A stretch of 12,139 bases of DNA from assembly GCA_903929065.1 (NCBI GenBank), contig CAIYTJ010000026.1, forward strand, positions 1 to 12,139, written 5' to 3'. The DNA comes from an uncultured Bacteroidales bacterium. GTDB lineage: Bacteria; Bacteroidota; Bacteroidia; Bacteroidales; Paludibacteraceae. The position numbers and the translations under genes were made by a program. The notes under the pieces are model-generated. The model did not search any database. It was not told the DNA's origin and was given only the letters and a program-made list of their open reading frames with translations. Below are positions 8,126 through 12,139 of the stretch, piece by piece; position 1 is the first letter of the stretch; each line of letters opens with the position of its first letter.

Positions 8126-9280
8126 ATGCAAAATTTGTACTTGAAAGTTATATTGGTTTTTACGTTATTTTGTAATAACTTTTCTTCTTTTTGCCAGGAT
8201 ATAAAAAAATCCTACGGTGACAAAGGATGTATGTTAAATTATTCACTATTGGATAACCGTTTTCCTGCTATGAAAGAATGGGCAAAAGCTGGTGTCGAAA
8301 ATGGAATTCCGGATTTATCGTCAGTTCAAATAGTAAAAAAAATAAGTCCGAAAGATGATTTGCAACAATCAATTAATGAGGTTTTCAAAAAAGGAGGAGT
8401 ATTATTGCTTACATCTGGTGAATATATAATCTCAAGACCTGTTAACCTGTTATCCGGAGTTATAATTCGTGGTACTAATAAAGAAAAAGTTTTGCTGAGC
8501 GTTAAAGTCCACGGTTATCAGACAAGTGTTACAGGTAAACCCAGACAAAGTGCCTTGATACTTCAGGATGTGAAAGGAGTTGGTATTGAGAATCTGACAA
8601 TAAAATATACTGGTGTCGACTTCGAGCCAAATGATAGAAATTCATCCGATTCGCCTTGGGAAAAAGATGTTTTCCATATTAAAGAAAGTCGTGATACTAC
8701 TCTTTTCGTTGAACAAATATGGATAAATCAATCTAAAAACTGTTGGGTTCAGGATTGCAATATATTGTGGGCAGGTAGTGATCCGATACGTATAACTTCA
8801 TCGGAGCATATTACATGTCGTAGGAATTTTATTGACAGATGTTACAATAAGAATGATGGCGGAATGGGATATTATAATATTTTAAATTCAAAATATGTTT
8901 TGATTTGTAATGAGAAAGTGAAAAGAATCAGGCATTTGGCAATTCAAAACAACAGCAAATACAATGTGATCATCAATAATGATCTGGAAGTTGATATAAA
9001 TTTTCATAATGGTGATGATGGTTACAATTTGATAGAAAATAATATAGTCAAAATACCTGTTTGGCACAGTTGGAAAGCGGTTTCAAGAGGTGACTTAAAA
9101 CAACATCAACCACCGGGAGTTGGAAATATACTTTTTAATAATTTATTCTGCAATAAAGATGGTAAGCTTTTTTACTCAACTAAAGGAACTTGTTATCAGA
9201 TGAATAGTTTGTGGAATTTAGAAGTTGCAAGTCCATTAATCGAAAATTTGCAATTAACGACATTATATCCGGTAAAATAG
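8126..9280 (+). CDS. Secreted right-handed parallel beta-helix protein (pectin-lyase-like fold), activity unknown
   Basis: A 384-residue exported protein. Residues 1-24 form a signal peptide ending SSFCQ, with no convincing lipobox. An amphipathic cap helix (about 77-90, DDLQQSINEVF) leads into GGVLLLTSGEYIISRPVNL and SGVIIRG (about 90-117), the usual N-terminal entry of pectin-lyase-fold enzymes. Short beta-coils follow, rich in Asn and Asp: VGIENLTI, NCWVQDCNILWAG, HITCRRNFIDRC, YNVIINNDLE, YNLIENNIV. Possible catalytic or metal residues cluster in NFHNGDDGYN (292-301) and WHSWKAVSRG (313-322), by inference only. The fold includes polysaccharide lyases and GH28-type hydrolases, but I cannot assign a family. 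ATG 8126 is chosen over the in-frame TTG at 8120. The mutarotase-like gene follows after 35 bp. Confidence 0.8.
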   Translation: MQNLYLKVILVFTLFCNNFSSFCQDIKKSYGDKGCMLNYSLLDNRFPAMKEWAKAGVENGIPDLSSVQIVKKISPKDDLQQSINEVFKKGGVLLLTSGEYIISRPVNLLSGVIIRGTNKEKVLLSVKVHGYQTSVTGKPRQSALILQDVKGVGIENLTIKYTGVDFEPNDRNSSDSPWEKDVFHIKESRDTTLFVEQIWINQSKNCWVQDCNILWAGSDPIRITSSEHITCRRNFIDRCYNKNDGGMGYYNILNSKYVLICNEKVKRIRHLAIQNNSKYNVIINNDLEVDINFHNGDDGYNLIENNIVKIPVWHSWKAVSRGDLKQHQPPGVGNILFNNLFCNKDGKLFYSTKGTCYQMNSLWNLEVASPLIENLQLTTLYPVK

Positions 9281-9315
9281 GAATGTTATTATGTTGAATC
9301 ATAAAAAAATCAATT

Positions 9316-10440
9316 ATGAAAATTTATATTAGAATACTGATTTTATTTTTTGTTATACTTCAACCTGTTTTATCGCAAAATAAAAATTTAAATCGAACAG
9401 AAAACACTTCAATTATTAAGTTAGAAAATAACTCTTCACAACTTTCGTTTGAATTAAATGGGGGTGCGTTGATTGATTTCCAGTTGAAATCAACAAACTT
9501 AAATCCGTTTACATGGAAACTAACCTCGGGTCAAATGCCCAAAAACAACCAAAGTGGAGCGGCATTTCAAGGTCATTTTCTTTGTGTTGGACGTTGGGGT
9601 TCACCTACCAATGGTGAAATTAAAGCCGGTGTTCCACACAACGGTCAAAGTTCAAGGGATTCTTGGAAAATTGATTCGACAAAAACTACCAATTTTCTTA
9701 AAATGAGTTTTACATCTCCAATGGATGGTATTCAGATTGAGCGTGATGTGAAATTGGATAATACAAATTCAATATTCAAAGTCAAAGAACGTTTTAAAAA
9801 TACAAATACAATCGGTCGGCTTTTTAACGTGGTTCAGCACGCAACGATTGGAACTCCATTTCTTGATTCTACTGTTATCGTAAGTACCAATGCCAAAGAA
9901 GGTTTCATGCAATCGCTATCTTTTCCAAATCCTTCAGCCTTTGAATATGAGTGGCCAATAGGTTATACAGATAGTTTGAAAACCGTTGTCGATTTATCAA
10001 AATCCGATTCCAGAACTAGTTATGTTTCTACACATATTTTTTCTGATAGTATTGGATGGGTTACTATTGCCAATCCTCAAAAAGGTGTTTTAATGGGTTA
10101 TATCTGGAAAACTGTTTCATACCCCTGGATTAATATTTGGCATCAGCTTATTGATGGAAAATTATGGGCTAAAGGGCTTGAATTCGGAACTACGGGAATA
10201 GGCAGATCTTATCAGGATTTACTGTCATGTGACACCAGATTCCATGGACGAAATTCTTTTTTCTTTTTAGATGCGACTGAAACCGTTGAAAAGGAATATA
10301 TCTGTTTTCAGATTCAAATTTCGAAATCATTTCAACAAGTTGAAAAACTGGAACTAACACCTCTTGGAATTAAAATTACCGAAAAAGAGATTTCAAAACC
10401 AATGTATTTATTTGTTAAAACCGATATCAAATTTAATTAA
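9316..10440 (+). CDS. Secreted galactose-mutarotase-like (aldose 1-epimerase-type beta-sandwich) protein
   Basis: A 374-residue exported protein with a signal peptide at 1-20 (ending PVLSQ, no lipobox). The rest is almost all beta-strand and resembles the galactose-mutarotase-like carbohydrate-binding fold. The early strands read LSFELNGGALIDFQLK (about 43-58), as in the aldose 1-epimerase superfamily where the sugar ring is recognised. Later come NVVQHATIGTPFLD (171-184) with His175, and WINIWHQLIDGKLWAKGLEFG (about 271-291), similar in layout to the family's conserved aromatic and GLE segment. His107 (GVPHNG), His175 and Glu289 are candidate functional residues by position only. It could be a mutarotase, an epimerase of a released sugar, or a non-catalytic binding protein. 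Only 2 nt separate it from the GH92 gene, implying co-translation. It is not a standard GalM; the fold call is moderately secure, the reaction is not. Confidence 0.65.
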   Translation: MKIYIRILILFFVILQPVLSQNKNLNRTENTSIIKLENNSSQLSFELNGGALIDFQLKSTNLNPFTWKLTSGQMPKNNQSGAAFQGHFLCVGRWGSPTNGEIKAGVPHNGQSSRDSWKIDSTKTTNFLKMSFTSPMDGIQIERDVKLDNTNSIFKVKERFKNTNTIGRLFNVVQHATIGTPFLDSTVIVSTNAKEGFMQSLSFPNPSAFEYEWPIGYTDSLKTVVDLSKSDSRTSYVSTHIFSDSIGWVTIANPQKGVLMGYIWKTVSYPWINIWHQLIDGKLWAKGLEFGTTGIGRSYQDLLSCDTRFHGRNSFFFLDATETVEKEYICFQIQISKSFQQVEKLELTPLGIKITEKEISKPMYLFVKTDIKFN

Positions 10441-10442
10441 TT

Positions 10443-12139
10443 ATGAAAAAGTTCTCATTACTAATTATTTTTTCAATTATTAGTATTATAGTTTATTCTC
10501 AATCATTTACTCAATATGTCAATCCATTTATCGGCACTGAAAATGATGGAGAAACAAATCCTGGTGCGTTAGTTCCATGGGGAATGATGTGTGCAATTCC
10601 TTTTAATGAATATGATACTTTAAAGACAGACAGAATTGACCAAAGATATAGAGCATCTTCATATTGCAAGACAAAAAGGTTTATATCAGGATTTACTCAT
10701 GGAGGTATTAGTGGTCCAGGTTGTCCCGCTTTAGGGATTTTGGCCATAATGCCGGTGAAAACAACTTTAAATTTTAGTCCAAAAAGCTATATCAGTACCT
10801 ATACGAATGAAATTGCTCAACCGGGTTATTACAAAGTCTTTTTAGAAAAAACAAAAATCACAGCAGAACTTACAGCCACAAAACGGTGCGCCATTCATCG
10901 TTACACTTTTCCCAAAGGAGAACATTCCATCTTTTTAAATCTTGGACTTTGCCTTACACCAACCAAAGGAGGAATGATTCAACGGGTTTCTGATACTGAA
11001 TTTGAAGGATATCATGCTGTAGGCCAGTTTTGTAGTAAATGGGTGAGCGGAAATCTTTACTTTTATGTAAAAATTCAGAAACAACCCATTCTTTGGGGAA
11101 TGTGGAATGATCAGGCAAATTACAAAAAATTCACTCAGGAAAATATTGGAAATGATCTTGGTGCTTATCTTCAATACATTACTGGCGAAAATGAAACCAT
11201 TTTGGTGAAAATAGGTATTTCATATACTTCAATTGCCAATGCAAAATTGAATCTAGAAACTGAAATTCCCGGTTGGGATTTCGATGCTGTAAAAGTAGTT
11301 GCAAATAATGAGTGGGAAAATCAACTGTCGAGAATTAAGGTTGAAGGCGGTACAAAAGATGATAAAACAATTTTTTATACCGGACTTTATCATGCTTTAA
11401 TTCACCCCAATTTGTTGAGTGATGTGAACGGTGAATATCCGGCATTCACCACTTTTAAAACAATGAAAGCCATTGGTTATGATAGATATACGATTTATTC
11501 CTTGTGGGATACTTATCGAAATCTGCATCCGTTTTTGTCGTTGGTTTATCCCGAGAGACAGCTTGATATGGTAAAATCGATGTTAGCTATGTATCAGGAA
11601 AGTGGTTGGCTTCCAAAATGGGAATTAGGAAGCCAGGAGACCCTGGTAATGGTTGGTGACCCGTCATTGCCGGTAATTGCTGATACTTATTTACGTGGAA
11701 TTAAAAATTTCGATACAAATCTTGCGTATGAGGCAATGAGTAAAGGTGCAACGACGCCAGAAAAGGATAATTTGTTACGTCCTGGTCTTGATAATTTATT
11801 GAAGAATGGATTTATTCCACAAGATGCACCAAGAGTTTGGGGTCCGGTTTCAACGACACAGGAATATGCAATTGCGGATTGGAATCTGGCTCAATTTGCT
11901 TTGGCTTTAGGAAAAAAAGAGGATTATGCTAAATTTCTGGCTCAGTCCTGTTTATATCGTAACTATTTTGACAACGAAACCGGTTTTCTGAGGCCAAAAA
12001 TGGCAGATGGAAGTTTTTTAAAGAGCTTTAATCCTGTACAAATTGGAGATGTATGGCCTGGTGCTCCTGGTTTTGTAGAAGGAGATGCCTGGCAATATTT
12101 ATTCTTTGCACCACACGACATAAATTGGTTGAGAGGCAA
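10443..12139 (+). CDS. GH92 alpha-mannosidase-like enzyme, N-terminal part (3' end outside window)
   Basis: An open frame runs from ATG 10443 to the window end (565 codons plus 2 nt); family members are usually about 750 residues, so a C-terminal part is missing. GH92 enzymes are calcium-dependent inverting exo-alpha-mannosidases. A signal peptide covers 1-20 (ending IVYSQ). The N-terminal beta-sandwich begins YVNPFIGT (25-32) and NPGALVPWGM (39-48), both GH92 hallmarks. The (alpha/alpha)6 domain has YSLWDTYRNLHP (352-363) and FVEGDAWQYLFFAPHD (544-559), where Glu546 aligns with the family general acid. The aspartates of the general-base region lie beyond the window. Residues 83-95 read GFTHGGISGPGCP where many members have GFSxTHLSGxG, so the glycan-facing loop is divergent. 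It lies 2 nt after the previous stop. The family is secure; the linkage specificity is not. Confidence 0.92.
   Translation, partial: MKKFSLLIIFSIISIIVYSQSFTQYVNPFIGTENDGETNPGALVPWGMMCAIPFNEYDTLKTDRIDQRYRASSYCKTKRFISGFTHGGISGPGCPALGILAIMPVKTTLNFSPKSYISTYTNEIAQPGYYKVFLEKTKITAELTATKRCAIHRYTFPKGEHSIFLNLGLCLTPTKGGMIQRVSDTEFEGYHAVGQFCSKWVSGNLYFYVKIQKQPILWGMWNDQANYKKFTQENIGNDLGAYLQYITGENETILVKIGISYTSIANAKLNLETEIPGWDFDAVKVVANNEWENQLSRIKVEGGTKDDKTIFYTGLYHALIHPNLLSDVNGEYPAFTTFKTMKAIGYDRYTIYSLWDTYRNLHPFLSLVYPERQLDMVKSMLAMYQESGWLPKWELGSQETLVMVGDPSLPVIADTYLRGIKNFDTNLAYEAMSKGATTPEKDNLLRPGLDNLLKNGFIPQDAPRVWGPVSTTQEYAIADWNLAQFALALGKKEDYAKFLAQSCLYRNYFDNETGFLRPKMADGSFLKSFNPVQIGDVWPGAPGFVEGDAWQYLFFAPHDINWLRG

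Noticed and set aside
10935..11174. Antisense open frame of 79 codons within the GH92 gene
   Set aside because: The plus strand is continuous GH92 coding through this region, so the reverse frame is incidental.
1..12139. CRISPR array, insertion sequence, tRNA or integrase signatures
   Set aside because: No spaced long repeats, transposase-like frames, tRNA-like folds or attachment-site duplications were seen; coding density is high and the strand is uniform.

Overview
The window is a clearly AT-rich stretch with every gene on the plus strand, and it reads as most of a polysaccharide utilization locus (PUL) from a member of the Bacteroidota. The main evidence is a complete SusC/SusD pair, flanked by secreted glycoside hydrolases. 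The gene starts lack clear Shine-Dalgarno sequences and sit in A/T-rich leaders, and a TAnnTTTG-type promoter element lies upstream of susC; both are usual in this phylum. Genus cannot be decided from the sequence.

Layout. Positions 1-525 hold the C-terminal end of a GH2-type beta-mannosidase that begins outside the window. It is followed after 17 nt by a complete secreted GH3 beta-glucosidase-like enzyme (543-2687). A 255-bp intergenic region (2688-2942) follows. It holds a candidate promoter -7 element, a run of AACCA-type direct repeats, an inverted repeat and a perfect 14-bp palindrome. Next come susC (2943-6245) and susD (6266-8029), 20 bp apart, then a good intrinsic terminator (8055-8091). 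After it is a tight three-gene run: a secreted parallel beta-helix protein of unknown activity (8126-9280), a secreted galactose-mutarotase-like beta-sandwich protein (9316-10440), and a GH92 alpha-mannosidase-like enzyme (10443 to beyond the window end).

How the genes may work together. SusD on the cell surface and SusC in the outer membrane would capture and import an oligosaccharide. The exported enzymes would trim it: GH92 for alpha-mannosides, GH2 for beta-mannosides, GH3 for a beta-linked glucose- or xylose-type sugar. Alpha- and beta-mannosidase functions together point to a mannose-containing glycan such as an N-glycan, a mannan or a mannose-bearing heteropolysaccharide. The usual N-glycan partners (GH18/GH85, GH20, GH130) are not visible here, so this is only an inference. 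The beta-helix and mutarotase-like proteins are the least understood members and the best candidates for an undescribed activity. No regulator, RNA gene, mobile element or CRISPR array was found.
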